Assembly: GCF_004363655.1 (NCBI RefSeq)
Contig: NZ_SNZH01000021.1
Span: 1-64,000 of the forward strand
Direction of reading: 5' to 3'
Source of the DNA: Tahibacter aquaticus
GTDB taxonomy: Bacteria; Pseudomonadota; Gammaproteobacteria; Xanthomonadales; Rhodanobacteraceae
Length of the DNA stretch: 64,000 nt
Positions 36,873-45,412 of the stretch are shown piece after piece. The notes under the pieces were generated by a model. It saw only the letters and a program-made list of their open reading frames with translations, made no database searches and was not told where the DNA came from. Both the position numbers and the translations under genes were made by a program. Numbering within the stretch: the first letter of the stretch is position 1; each line of letters opens with the position of its first letter.

Positions 36873-36922
36873 GGATCGCTTCGATCTGTTCGCGCTGGAA
36901 GGTGGGCTGGGCGGACGGTTAC

Positions 36923-36930
36923 GGTCAACT
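36923..36930. repeat. IS66 target-site duplication (right copy)
   Basis: GGTCAACT matches 34522-34529 exactly and directly follows the IS66 right end. Confidence 0.9.
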
Positions 36931-37839
36931 TGGCTTCATGCACGCAATAGTGCAGCGTAGCGAACACGATTTCCGGGGCGAATGGCAGCGATGCGACGAC
37001 GCCCCATGGCGCCAAAGTCCCATCATCTGGCCCGAAGGGGACACCGCGTCCCACGTAGTCGAAGAATTCGCGATCGATGCCGTCAACATTGAGGTTCTCA
37101 GGACCCGGCCCTTCGCTGGCGGTGATGCCCCAACAATTCTTCGCGTAACCCTTGAAACCGAGTGGATTGTCGATTGCGTACTGTTGTTGCGCATAGGTTG
37201 CGCGGCGGCTGTTCTCGAAGTAGTCGATGCCCTTGTCGCGCATGAAGGCGTCCTGGATTCCGCGGAAGTCGATCCAGATGTGCGAGAGCTGATGGATGAA
37301 AAGAGGGCCCGCGTGCAAGTATTCCTGTCCGCAAACATGCTCCCATCGGTAGGTAGACGTCCACGCGGCGTAGCTGTACTCGGGCAGCGGATATGTCGGA
37401 GAGCCCAACCCCAGGACATACAGCAGCAAAGCCTCGTCGTAGCCTTCCCATCGGTAAGGAAGAAAACCGCTTTCCGGTTTCCAACCATGCGTGAGGGTTG
37501 CTCCGCCGTTTTGCGCCCATTGCCAATCCGCGCGACGATAGAGCGCGTCGGCCAAGGTGCGGATTTCGGTCTCGTCGCCGGAGCTTGCGTCAAAGTAAAT
37601 TCCCGCCGTCAACGCGCCGGCGAGAAGGAACGCCCTGTCGACGGTAGACAGTTCACATTGCCAGACGCGGCGGCCCGTCTGTATGTCGAGAAAATGATAG
37701 TAAACCCCTCGGTATCCCGTGGCATCGGGCTCGGGTCCTTGCGGGCTGTTCCAGAAAAACCGCAACGTCGCCAGCGTCCTCTCGACTGCCGCCGTGCGCG
37801 TCATAAGCGCGCGTTCGACAGCAACCGGGTAACAAGCCA

Positions 37840-37843
37840 ATGC
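37840..37843. repeat. IS3-family target-site duplication (left copy)
   Basis: ATGC here and at 39488-39491 flank the element. Collapsing them rejoins the glucoamylase codons GGC CTT GCA TTG GCT (GLALA) in frame, which fixes the boundaries. Confidence 0.75.
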
Positions 37844-37921
37844 CCTACGCGCCTATGATCTCTGCGACAGTGACGCCGTAAGTTATCCCTCATTCTAGGG
37901 CGGCTTTGATTGGAGATCGAC

Positions 37922-38341
37922 ATGCCAAAGCCGTTGCGGGTTAGTCCGCCTGATTCAGCGTCATCGCTTGAAGTGCAAGCACCACGGACCAAGAGCAGGC
38001 GGAAGTTTAGTGCTGCCGAGAAGCAACGTCTGCTGCGTGCCGCGGATGCTTGTGCGCATGGCGCGCTTGGCGCGTTGTTGCGCAAGGAAGGCATCTACCA
38101 TTCGCAGTTGGCGGATTGGCGCAGGCAGCTGGCCACGTCGGGCAGTGCTGGCCTTGGCCCCAAGAAGACAGGCCCGGTGCCGAAGTACGATGCGAAGGAT
38201 CGGGAGATTCTGGCGTTGAACAGCAAGGTCAGGAAATTGGAGAAAGAGCTTGGCATCGTCAATGGCCTGGTCGAGCTCCAAAAAAAAGCACAGGCCTTGA
38301 TCGCCGCGATGCGCGAGGAAGATGCCTCATGCACGCGCTGA
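37922..38341 (+). CDS. IS3-family OrfA
   Basis: The protein has 139 residues. It has a helix-turn-helix-like N-terminal half (RRKFSAAEKQRLLRAADAC) and a leucine-rich coiled coil in the C-terminal part (LNSKVRKLEKELGIVNGLVE), as in IS3 OrfA proteins. Its end overlaps the orfB start at 38329, and an A-run (AAAAAAA near 38280-38287) may allow frameshifting. Confidence 0.8.
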   Translation: MPKPLRVSPPDSASSLEVQAPRTKSRRKFSAAEKQRLLRAADACAHGALGALLRKEGIYHSQLADWRRQLATSGSAGLGPKKTGPVPKYDAKDREILALNSKVRKLEKELGIVNGLVELQKKAQALIAAMREEDASCTR

Positions 38342-39447
38342 TTCGTGACGGCAGCGTGCCGCGCACTCGGGCCTATTTGGCGTTGGGTCTGGCACCGGCA
38401 ACCGCGTATCGACAACAGCGGCCCAAGCCGGCGCGCCATGGCGTGCGCAACGCGTCACATCGACGCCTGAGCGAAGCGCAGCGGGCCGCGATTCTGAGCG
38501 CGCTGCACAGTCCACGCTTCCGCGATCAGACACCCGCACACACGTATCACACGCTGCTTGGCGAAGGGATCTTCCTGGCGTCGGTCCGCACCATGCATCG
38601 GCTGCTCAAGGGTGCTGGCGAGGCGCGCGAACGACGCCCTATCCGTCCCGCGCAGACGCACGCCGTGCCGCGCCTGCAGGCCACCGCAGCCAATCAGGTG
38701 TGGACCTGGGACATCACCAAGCTGGCCCTGCGAGAACGCGGTGCTTGGCTCTATCTGTACGTGCTCATCGACCTCTACAGCCGCTACGTCATCGGCTGGA
38801 TGATTGCCGGCACCGAGAACAGCGCGCTCGCCTGCCGATTTGTCGGCACCTGCGCCGCCAATCATCAGATTCCACCCAACACGCTCACCGTGCACCAGGA
38901 CCGCGGCGCGCCGATGACCGCCAACAATTTCATCAATCTGCTCGCTGAGCTGAAGATTGACTGCAGTCACTCAAGGCCGCGCGTGAGCAACGACAACGCG
39001 TTCTCCGAAGCGCACTTCAAGACGCTCAAGACCCAGCCTGACTACCCGGCGCGATTCAACGACAGCACTCACGCACGCAGCTGGTGCGGCGACTTCTTTG
39101 ACTGGCACAACGACGAGCATCAGCACAGCGGATTGAACGGGCATATCCCGGCTGATGTCTTCTACGGTCGTGCTCAAGCGATCACAGCCATCAAACAGAC
39201 GGCGCTTGATGACGCCTATTGCCGTCATCCCGAACGCTTCGTCAACGGTGCGCCCAAAGCCAAAGCACCACCCGAAGTCGTGTCGATCAACCCGCTCCCC
39301 GCATCGATCATCAGCTTGCCTACGCCGATGCGAAACGCAGAAATTCAGAGCGACGCCGAGCCGCCGAATCGCTCGCAGACGCTTGTTCGCATCGCACCTC
39401 AAACGCGTTGGAGTCACGCGCCCAACGAGGTGGCAAAACTACATTGA
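38329..39447 (+). CDS. IS3-family transposase OrfB
   Basis: The protein has 372 residues with an rve-type DDE core: WTWDITKL (first Asp), VHQDRGAPM (second Asp) and SNDNAFSEAHFKTLK (Glu). LYSRYVIGWM is the typical strand. It can start at its own ATG at 38329 or be made by frameshifting from OrfA. It is complete and ends 40 bases from the element end. Confidence 0.9.
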   Translation: MHALIRDGSVPRTRAYLALGLAPATAYRQQRPKPARHGVRNASHRRLSEAQRAAILSALHSPRFRDQTPAHTYHTLLGEGIFLASVRTMHRLLKGAGEARERRPIRPAQTHAVPRLQATAANQVWTWDITKLALRERGAWLYLYVLIDLYSRYVIGWMIAGTENSALACRFVGTCAANHQIPPNTLTVHQDRGAPMTANNFINLLAELKIDCSHSRPRVSNDNAFSEAHFKTLKTQPDYPARFNDSTHARSWCGDFFDWHNDEHQHSGLNGHIPADVFYGRAQAITAIKQTALDDAYCRHPERFVNGAPKAKAPPEVVSINPLPASIISLPTPMRNAEIQSDAEPPNRSQTLVRIAPQTRWSHAPNEVAKLH

Positions 39448-39487
39448 ACTCTTGAACCAACTGTCTCAAAGCTATTGACGCGTTCCG

Positions 39488-39644
39488 ATGCAAGGCCCGT
39501 GGCGGCAATGCTCGCAGGCCAATTCTCGGCGGTTTTGTCGATCACCAGGCCATTGACAGGATTTGTCTCGTGCAAGAAATAACCGAACGTCTCGCGCTGC
39601 AGTTGCTCCATCAGGGCATCCCGGGTCAATGGCTTGCAGCGCAT
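39488..39644 (-). pseudogene. Glucoamylase-family gene, N-terminal fragment cut off by IS3 element
   Basis: From the ATG at 39644, with GGAAGGA upstream, it reads LQRETFGYFLHETNPVNG, then IDKTAENWPASIAATGLA, the N-terminus of the glycoamylase family, and then meets the IS3-family end. No signal peptide is seen, suggesting a cytoplasmic protein. The three fragments total 157, 917 and 228 bases once the duplications are collapsed, that is 434 codons including the stop. Confidence 0.88.
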
Positions 39645-40031
39645 GATTCCTTCCAGTCACCGCTTGCGGGCGAATATACGCGACCCAGTGCCGACAGTTG
39701 CGAAGGGCGCGCGATGTCGGATGCGAGGCAGCCTACTGCGGCCAAGACCGATGACTTCGTGGCCCTCATGCCGCCGTAGCCGGAACACCTGGCGTATCCC
39801 TGACGCGCTTTATTCGGGCCGGTACCCACTTCCACGCGCTGGCGACGCACGTCTGCCACGCGAGTGCGCAGTTTTGTTGCCAGATCCTGGTAACCACTGC
39901 AGCGCAGTGCCGAACTGCATGCAAGGCTGACCAGCGAACTCTGATGCAACCGGGGGCAGCGTTGTGAACGACGCCGAATCTGGCCAATGTTTGAGCCATT
40001 GTCGCCAGGTGCACAATGAAACATTGAGCGC
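39645..40031. other. Intergenic stretch
   Basis: About 390 bases between the glucoamylase start and the stop of gnd (both minus strand). An open frame continues through part of it but no family is recognised, and it has no start or ribosome-binding site that I trust. Confidence 0.3.
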
Positions 40032-40937
40032 TTACGTTGACTTGATGGCGTGCCCGCCGAACTGGTTGCGCATGGCCGCCAGCAGCTTGTCGGCAAAGGA
40101 GTCTGCATCCCGTGAACGCAGGCGCTCCAATAGCGATAGTGTGATGACCGGGGCTGACACATTGAGTTCGATGGCCTCAGCCACGGTCCAACGGCCTTCG
40201 CCGGAATCCGAAACGAACGGAGCAATCCCCGTCATCGCGGGGTTCTTTTCGAGCGCGGCAGCAGTTAGGTCCAGCAGCCATGAACGAACCACGCTGCCGT
40301 AGCGCCAGATCTCCGCAACCTGGTGAAGGTCTAGACCAAATTCACTCTTGTGCTGCAGGATCGAGAAGCCTTCCGCGTAGGCCTGCATCAATCCGTATTC
40401 GATGCCATTGTGGATCATCTTGGTGAAGTGGCCGGAGCCGACGGGACCGACGCGGCCCCAGCCCTGATCCTTGGCGGGAGCCAACGTTTCGAAGATCGAC
40501 CGCAACCGCTCGACCGGCGCTTCGCCGCCGCCAATCATCAGGCTGTAGCCTCCGGTCAGCCCCCACACCCCGCCGCTGGTACCACAATCGATATAGTGGA
40601 TTTTTTCGGCGTCAAACGTTTGGGCTCGACGCTGCGTGTCCCTGTAATTGGAATTGCCGCCGTCGATGACGGTGTCCCCGGGAGCCAGCAGCGGCCGCAG
40701 ACTTGCGAGGGTGGCATCGGTGATTTCTCCCGAGGGCACCATCAGCCACAGCGTGCGCGGCGCCGGTAGTTTCGCGACGAGCCTGGCCAGCGAATCTGCG
40801 GATTCTGCGCCTCGTCCCTCCAGGTCTTTGCGCGCTTCCGGCCTCGGATCGAAACCCACCACTTCATGTCCGCCGCTCACCAGTCGCTGCGCCATGTTGG
40901 CGCCCATGCGACCCAGGCCAATCATGCCAAGTTTCAT
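40032..40937 (-). CDS. gnd: 6-phosphogluconate dehydrogenase, decarboxylating
   Basis: The protein has 301 residues, as in the short YqeC/GndA-type enzymes. GLGRMGANMA is the NAD(P)-binding motif. DGGNSNYRDT, DCGTSGGVWGLTGGYSLMIG and KMIHNGIEYGLMQAYAEGF match substrate-binding and catalytic regions. It oxidises 6-phosphogluconate to ribulose-5-phosphate. Its start overlaps the PRPP synthetase-like stop (ATGA), so it is expressed with the upstream nucleotide genes. Confidence 0.92.
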   Translation of the reverse strand: MKLGMIGLGRMGANMAQRLVSGGHEVVGFDPRPEARKDLEGRGAESADSLARLVAKLPAPRTLWLMVPSGEITDATLASLRPLLAPGDTVIDGGNSNYRDTQRRAQTFDAEKIHYIDCGTSGGVWGLTGGYSLMIGGGEAPVERLRSIFETLAPAKDQGWGRVGPVGSGHFTKMIHNGIEYGLMQAYAEGFSILQHKSEFGLDLHQVAEIWRYGSVVRSWLLDLTAAALEKNPAMTGIAPFVSDSGEGRWTVAEAIELNVSAPVITLSLLERLRSRDADSFADKLLAAMRNQFGGHAIKST

Positions 40938-41950
40938 GTGTTTTCCCCGGTTGCGATCACGGCCGCAGCAGCAGCGACAGTAAGGTTAGGAGATGCATTC
41001 TCGACAGCGCCGCTGCCGTAGTGGATCGTTGCTGGGGCGTCGTCTATGTTCGTCGCACGAAGGCCACCGAACAGTTCGCCGCTAGCCTGTGCAAGCAGAT
41101 CGGCGATGGAAATGCCGTTGGAGGAATGAGTGATCGAGTCGGTGCTCACAATTCGTGCAGCACCGGCCGCAAGGATTCGCTCGTAAGCGGCGTCGGCGAA
41201 CACGGCGTGAATCACGACGCAAATCGCCGCTGGAAGCCCGAGTCGCTCCAGGTGCCCCAGGGTTTCGATGACGGTTCGCCCCGACGAAACGATGTCGTCA
41301 ACAATGACCGGCGTCCGTCCCCGAGCGATCTCAAACGCGGGCAGGCTCACCTCAACATCGCGATCACCCCGGCGGATCTTGTTCAGTACTTGGTACGGAA
41401 CACCGGCACGCTGGGCGATATCGGATACCCATTGGCCGCTTTCGCTGTCCGGGCCGATCACAACAGCGTCAGGAACATGGACGCGAATCCAGTCTGCCAA
41501 CAGCGGAGCCGTCGCAACGCGTCGAGTCGGAATCCGATAGAGACTGGCGAGCTCCGGAATGCGGTGCAAGTGCGGATCCGCGGTCACCAGCCAGTCGAAG
41601 GTCTCTTCGACAAATTTGGCAAAAAGTGGAGCGCTGACCGATTCGCCCGGCTGAAATCGCCGGTCCTGTCGCATATAGGCCAGGTACGGGGCGATCAGCC
41701 CCACGGAACGCGCGCCGAACTCCCGGGCGGTGGCTGCCGTGAATCGAAGCGCCAGCGCCATTTCATCGGGGTGGTGCAAACTGGCGAGTATCGCCACGTT
41801 CGCGTCGCCCAGGTCTTCGTCGATGGCGACCAGTGATTCACCGTCGGGAAAGCGGCGCCAATCCAACCGGCCGATGCGCGCACCTAGCGACGGCGCCAAG
41901 ATTTTGGCCTGCGCTTGCTGAGTCGGAAACGCAAGCAACACACGATTCAT
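40934..41950 (-). CDS. Ribose-phosphate pyrophosphokinase-like protein
   Basis: The protein has 338 residues. DDIVSSGRT is the PRPP-binding loop near residue 218, and TADPHLHRI stands where PRPP synthetases have the ATP/metal region (TVDLHA in the canonical enzyme). It probably makes PRPP from ribose-5-phosphate or acts on a related substrate. Divergence from the canonical loop leaves the exact reaction open. It overlaps gnd downstream and the phosphorylase upstream by four bases each. Confidence 0.75.
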   Translation of the reverse strand: MNRVLLAFPTQQAQAKILAPSLGARIGRLDWRRFPDGESLVAIDEDLGDANVAILASLHHPDEMALALRFTAATAREFGARSVGLIAPYLAYMRQDRRFQPGESVSAPLFAKFVEETFDWLVTADPHLHRIPELASLYRIPTRRVATAPLLADWIRVHVPDAVVIGPDSESGQWVSDIAQRAGVPYQVLNKIRRGDRDVEVSLPAFEIARGRTPVIVDDIVSSGRTVIETLGHLERLGLPAAICVVIHAVFADAAYERILAAGAARIVSTDSITHSSNGISIADLLAQASGELFGGLRATNIDDAPATIHYGSGAVENASPNLTVAAAAAVIATGENT

Positions 41951-43461
41951 GGAGCGTCCTCCGCGATGCCGAAGATGTCTGCATTCTTGGCCGCGTAGTC
42001 CAATGCGTATTCCAGTTCTCCGGGTGTCTGCGCACAGACTTGGAACAGCGGCTCGCCAGCGCGGATGGTGTGACCGATGCGCAATCGACAGTCGACGCCC
42101 GCAGTGGCGCTGATCGGAGCACCAGCCAGCTTTGCGACCTTTGCCAGCCGACGATTGTCGACGTCTCGAACGTGGCCACCATGGATCGCGAGGACCGGAG
42201 CCCGATGAGGCGCCACGGTGGGTTCGGTAAACCCGCCTTGTGCCTCACAGATCGCAAGGAATTTTTTCAGGGCCGCGCCGCTGTCGAGCAGGGTCCGTGC
42301 GAGGTTTCGACCACTCCCCGGTTCTGCGTCCGGTGCGATGTCGAGCAGGGCTGCGGCCAGATCGAGTGCGCGTTCGCGAAGATCGCGTGGCGCATCCGGA
42401 TTCACTCGCAGGACGCTGAGAACATCTCGCGCCTCCAGCGCCGGACCGATGCCATAGCCGACGGGTTGGCGACCGTCGGTTCGCAGCACCGACAAGGTTA
42501 GTCCCAGGTCGCGCGCGGTCGCCAGCAATCGCGCCTCCAGCGAGTCGGCGGATTTCGCCGAACGCACCTTCGCAGTGGGACCCACCGGGATATCGATGAG
42601 CACATGCGAGGAGCCGGCTGCGGCCTTCTTGGACAGCACGCTGGCGACCAGTTGCCCGTCGCTGTCGAAATCGAGGGGGCGCTCGATCCGGATCAGCACG
42701 TCGTCGGCCGGGCTCAATCTCACGTTGCCGCCCCACACGATACAACCCCCTTCCTGCTCGACGACGCGCCGCATCGAGGCCAGATCCAGCCCCACGGGTG
42801 CCATGACTTCCATGGTGTCCGCCGTGCCAGCCGGTGAAGTGATCGCTCGCGACGATGTCTTGGGAATCCGATGTCCGGCGGCGGCAACGATCGCGACGAC
42901 GATGGGGGTCGTGCGGTTGCCTGGCAGTCCACCGACGCAGTGCTTGTCGAGCACCGGTCCTCCGCCCCAGTTGATGCGTTGGCCGATGGCCAACATCGCT
43001 CGAGTGAGGCCAATGGTTTCTTGGAGATCGAGCCGTTCCCCGGCGCACGCGGTCACGAACGCGGCCAGCTCGATGTCGGAAAGTCGGTTGTCGGCCGTGT
43101 CACGCATCAAGTCGAGGAAGTTCTGTTCGTTGAGACGACGTCCGAACACCTTGGCTCGCAGCGCAGGCGCCGATTGGGGCGGCTCTGGATGGCTAAAGAC
43201 AGCCCACGCATCGGCCTCGGGCTGCAGCGCATTCCAGGCAGCCTCCGACAAGCCCGCCACATCCGCCCCCAAGCGATCATCGGTGATCACATTGAGCGTC
43301 GCGACCACTTCGCGGCCACCACACTGAATGTGCACGCGCGCCAGAACGTTGAATCCTTCGGAACGGCAGACACTGCAATTGCGGTGCATGTACACCACCG
43401 GTTGCTGGTACGTGTCGATGCCTGCGCGCACCAAGCGCAGCCGGTTAGGGGTGCCGCTCAT
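41947..43461 (-). CDS. Thymidine phosphorylase/AMP phosphorylase-like protein
   Basis: The ATG at 43461 gives 504 residues, longer than E. coli DeoA and like the archaeal-type thymidine/AMP phosphorylase family. KHCVGGLPGNRTTPIVVAIV is the phosphate-binding loop, and TSPAGTADTMEVMAP matches the nucleoside site. The enzyme should split a nucleoside or nucleotide to a ribose phosphate, feeding the neighbouring PRPP and pentose-phosphate enzymes. The preferred substrate cannot be read from sequence. It overlaps the MBL gene upstream (ATGA). Confidence 0.8.
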   Translation of the reverse strand: MSGTPNRLRLVRAGIDTYQQPVVYMHRNCSVCRSEGFNVLARVHIQCGGREVVATLNVITDDRLGADVAGLSEAAWNALQPEADAWAVFSHPEPPQSAPALRAKVFGRRLNEQNFLDLMRDTADNRLSDIELAAFVTACAGERLDLQETIGLTRAMLAIGQRINWGGGPVLDKHCVGGLPGNRTTPIVVAIVAAAGHRIPKTSSRAITSPAGTADTMEVMAPVGLDLASMRRVVEQEGGCIVWGGNVRLSPADDVLIRIERPLDFDSDGQLVASVLSKKAAAGSSHVLIDIPVGPTAKVRSAKSADSLEARLLATARDLGLTLSVLRTDGRQPVGYGIGPALEARDVLSVLRVNPDAPRDLRERALDLAAALLDIAPDAEPGSGRNLARTLLDSGAALKKFLAICEAQGGFTEPTVAPHRAPVLAIHGGHVRDVDNRRLAKVAKLAGAPISATAGVDCRLRIGHTIRAGEPLFQVCAQTPGELEYALDYAAKNADIFGIAEDAP

Positions 43462-44843
43462 TGGCGCGCATCCAGTGCGACGCGTTCCAACTGCTCTGGC
43501 ACGCGCGCCCGCCAACCCAGCTCGCGCGCGATGCGTGCACGCATCGCGTCGGCGGCATCGGGTTCGCCGTGAGTGACGTATACGATACTCGGCTTCCGCG
43601 TTGCCCCCTGCATCCAGGCGAGGACTTCGTCGCCATCGGCATGCCCGGAAAAACTTTGCATCGCGACCACTTCGGCGCGAATTGGAACATCCTGCCCGAA
43701 GATTCGCAGTCGATCGGCGCCACCGACCAGCGTCGCGCCACGCGTGCCGCCCGCTTGGTAACCCGAGAGCAGAATCGCATTGCGCGAATCGGATCCGAAA
43801 GCCACCAGATGGTGCAGGACGCGTCCGCCGGTAAGCATGCCGCTCGCGGAGATGATGATCATCGGGCCTCTGCGCAGGTTCAATGCCTTCGACTCCTCCA
43901 CGGTCCGGACCATGGTCGCCAATTCGTACATCGCCAGGCACTCGGCATCGGTCACGTGGTGTTCGTTGTGATAGCGGTGGTAGATGTCCGTTGCGTCAAT
44001 TGCCATGGGACTGTTGAGAAAGACCGGAACGGCCGGAATCTCGCCGCGTTGGCGCAAACGGGAAATGTGCAACATGAGTCCCTGGGCACGGCCGACGGCG
44101 AATGCGGGGATCACGATCACCCCACCGCGGGCGGCAACCCGGCGGATGATCGGTGCGAGCTCGGCCTCCGCGTCGACGCGGGTGTGCTGGCGGTTGCCGT
44201 ACGTCGACTCACAAATGAGCACATCGGCTTGTTGCAGGGGCTGCGGCGGTCGCAACAGCGGGTCCTGTGCGCGGCCCAGGTCACCGCTGAAGTGAACGAT
44301 CGTCCCCTCCACGTCGAGGCTGATCTGCGCTGCCCCTAGCAGGTGACCCGCGTGGTGGAAGCGGGCGCGAATTCCAGAACCCAGTTCAAGTTCCGAATCG
44401 AAGTCTTGGACGACGAACCGATCGAGCGCCGCCTCGGCATCGGCGAGCGTATAGAGCGGCGTGGGATTGGTGTGTTTGGAATAGCCGTGCTTCCTGGCGT
44501 GTTTTACTTCTTCTTCCTGCAGATGGCCGCTGTCCGGCAGCAACAACGCGCACAGGTCGCGCGTGGCCGGCGTGCAAATCACCTTGCCGCGAAATCCGTT
44601 GCGCACGAGCGCGGGAATGTAGCCGGAATGGTCCAGGTGCGCGTGCGTCAGCAGCACCGTATCGATGGTGTCCGGCGGCACCGGAAACTCGGCCCGATTG
44701 CGTTCGCGCAGCTGTTTGTAGCCTTGAAAGAGACCGCAGTCCACAAGCACACGTTGTCCGGCGGATTCGAGCAAGTAACGAGAGCCCGTGACAGTGCCGG
44801 TGGCGCCGAGGAACTGGAGGGTCGGTCTTGAGGGTCGTTCCAT
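43458..44843 (-). CDS. MBL-fold RNase-like protein with RMMBL domain
   Basis: From the ATG at 44843 (GGAGA upstream) the protein has 461 residues. LTHAHLDHSGYIP is the HxHxDH zinc motif. The beta-CASP part has CESTYGNR and PAFAVGRAQGL. The C-terminus, AEVVAMQSFSGHADGDEVL, is the RMMBL domain of metal-dependent RNA-processing enzymes (RNase J/CPSF-like). It stands in a metabolic operon rather than with RNA genes. Its role there is unclear; it may regulate transcripts of the cluster. Confidence 0.85.
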   Translation of the reverse strand: MERPSRPTLQFLGATGTVTGSRYLLESAGQRVLVDCGLFQGYKQLRERNRAEFPVPPDTIDTVLLTHAHLDHSGYIPALVRNGFRGKVICTPATRDLCALLLPDSGHLQEEEVKHARKHGYSKHTNPTPLYTLADAEAALDRFVVQDFDSELELGSGIRARFHHAGHLLGAAQISLDVEGTIVHFSGDLGRAQDPLLRPPQPLQQADVLICESTYGNRQHTRVDAEAELAPIIRRVAARGGVIVIPAFAVGRAQGLMLHISRLRQRGEIPAVPVFLNSPMAIDATDIYHRYHNEHHVTDAECLAMYELATMVRTVEESKALNLRRGPMIIISASGMLTGGRVLHHLVAFGSDSRNAILLSGYQAGGTRGATLVGGADRLRIFGQDVPIRAEVVAMQSFSGHADGDEVLAWMQGATRKPSIVYVTHGEPDAADAMRARIARELGWRARVPEQLERVALDARQ

Positions 44844-44933
44844 GAGTGTCTCCTGCAATGTGCAACGTGTGGACAACTGGATTACCGCGCATGTGAGTCG
44901 CCAGCGGCCGTGTTCACCGGGTGCAATAGAGGC

Positions 44934-45386
44934 CTAGCTGCCTTGACCGTCGAGTTGTGCGACGTAGAAGACCAGACCTGCCAGCCAGACCAACGCCGGG
45001 CCCAACAGCAACCATCGAAAATCGGAATGGAGCACGAAATTCAGGGTGCTCATCAGTCCAACCGTGAGCGCGCCCGACAGCGCGATCGCCCATGCCGAAC
45101 CCTTCAATCGTGCCGGCATGGTGGCCGCAACAAACACCGTGAGCACCCCGGCACCGGCCATAAATCCGCCGAGGACGGTAAACACGTGTGCCAACCAACT
45201 CTCAAGACCAGGCACGCCAAGCCGAATCTGTGCGAGGCTTGCGCCCATGAAGCGCAGGTCTTCTGGCAGTAGTGGCGGCCGAATGACGATGAAATAGAAA
45301 CCGAGAACCACCAGCCAGACTCCACAGGCAACGAGCATCCACGTCGAGACGTGGCGATTTCTGCTGACGACGCGTCGGGTCTTCAT
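44934..45386 (-). CDS. Small integral membrane protein
   Basis: The ATG at 45386 gives 150 residues with about four hydrophobic spans (near 18-36, 65-87, 98-117 and 124-142). The N-terminus is basic. No family was recognised. It lies 26 bases after the CPD-type ATPase gene and 90 before the MBL gene, all on the minus strand, so it is probably co-transcribed. Confidence 0.6.
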   Translation of the reverse strand: MKTRRVVSRNRHVSTWMLVACGVWLVVLGFYFIVIRPPLLPEDLRFMGASLAQIRLGVPGLESWLAHVFTVLGGFMAGAGVLTVFVAATMPARLKGSAWAIALSGALTVGLMSTLNFVLHSDFRWLLLGPALVWLAGLVFYVAQLDGQGS

Positions 45387-45412
45387 GTTCGAGGACCGGG
45401 TGGATGGGCCGT

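Larger units (their letters stand above)
34530..36922 (+). mobile_element. IS66-family insertion sequence, complete
   Basis: The element is 2393 bases. Its ends are inverted repeats: GTAAGCGTACGCCCTCGCC at the left and GTAACCGTCCGCCCAGCCC read inward from the right. It carries three genes in the usual order tnpA, tnpB and tnpC, all intact. GGTCAACT duplications flank it. It sits in the glucoamylase gene and appears structurally whole, so it may be active. Confidence 0.92.
36923..37843 (-). pseudogene. Glucoamylase-family gene, middle fragment between two IS elements
   Basis: The frame reads ALACYPVAVERALMTR, VYYHFLDIQTGRRVWQCE, LYRRADWQWAQNGG and LSHIWIDFRG before running into the IS66 end. 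It is the central part of a glycoamylase-family protein, probably acting on glucans or cyclic glucans. Its upstream end is the IS3-family target site (ATGC at 37840-37843) and its downstream end the IS66 site. No internal stop or frameshift is present, so both insertions are probably recent. Confidence 0.88.
37844..39487 (+). mobile_element. IS3-family insertion sequence
   Basis: The element is about 1644 bases and carries orfA and orfB in the usual order. Its ends share ACGCG, a purine-pyrimidine stretch and GACAGT in inverted orientation (left CCTACGCGCCTATGATCTC; right, read inward, CGGAACGCGTCAATAGCTT). A four-base duplication, ATGC, flanks it at 37840-37843 and 39488-39491. It lies in the same glucoamylase gene as the IS66 element. 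Confidence 0.85.

Noticed and set aside
42575-43327. Long plus-strand frame opposite the phosphorylase gene
   Set aside because: It is a shadow frame of a gene with clear conserved motifs.
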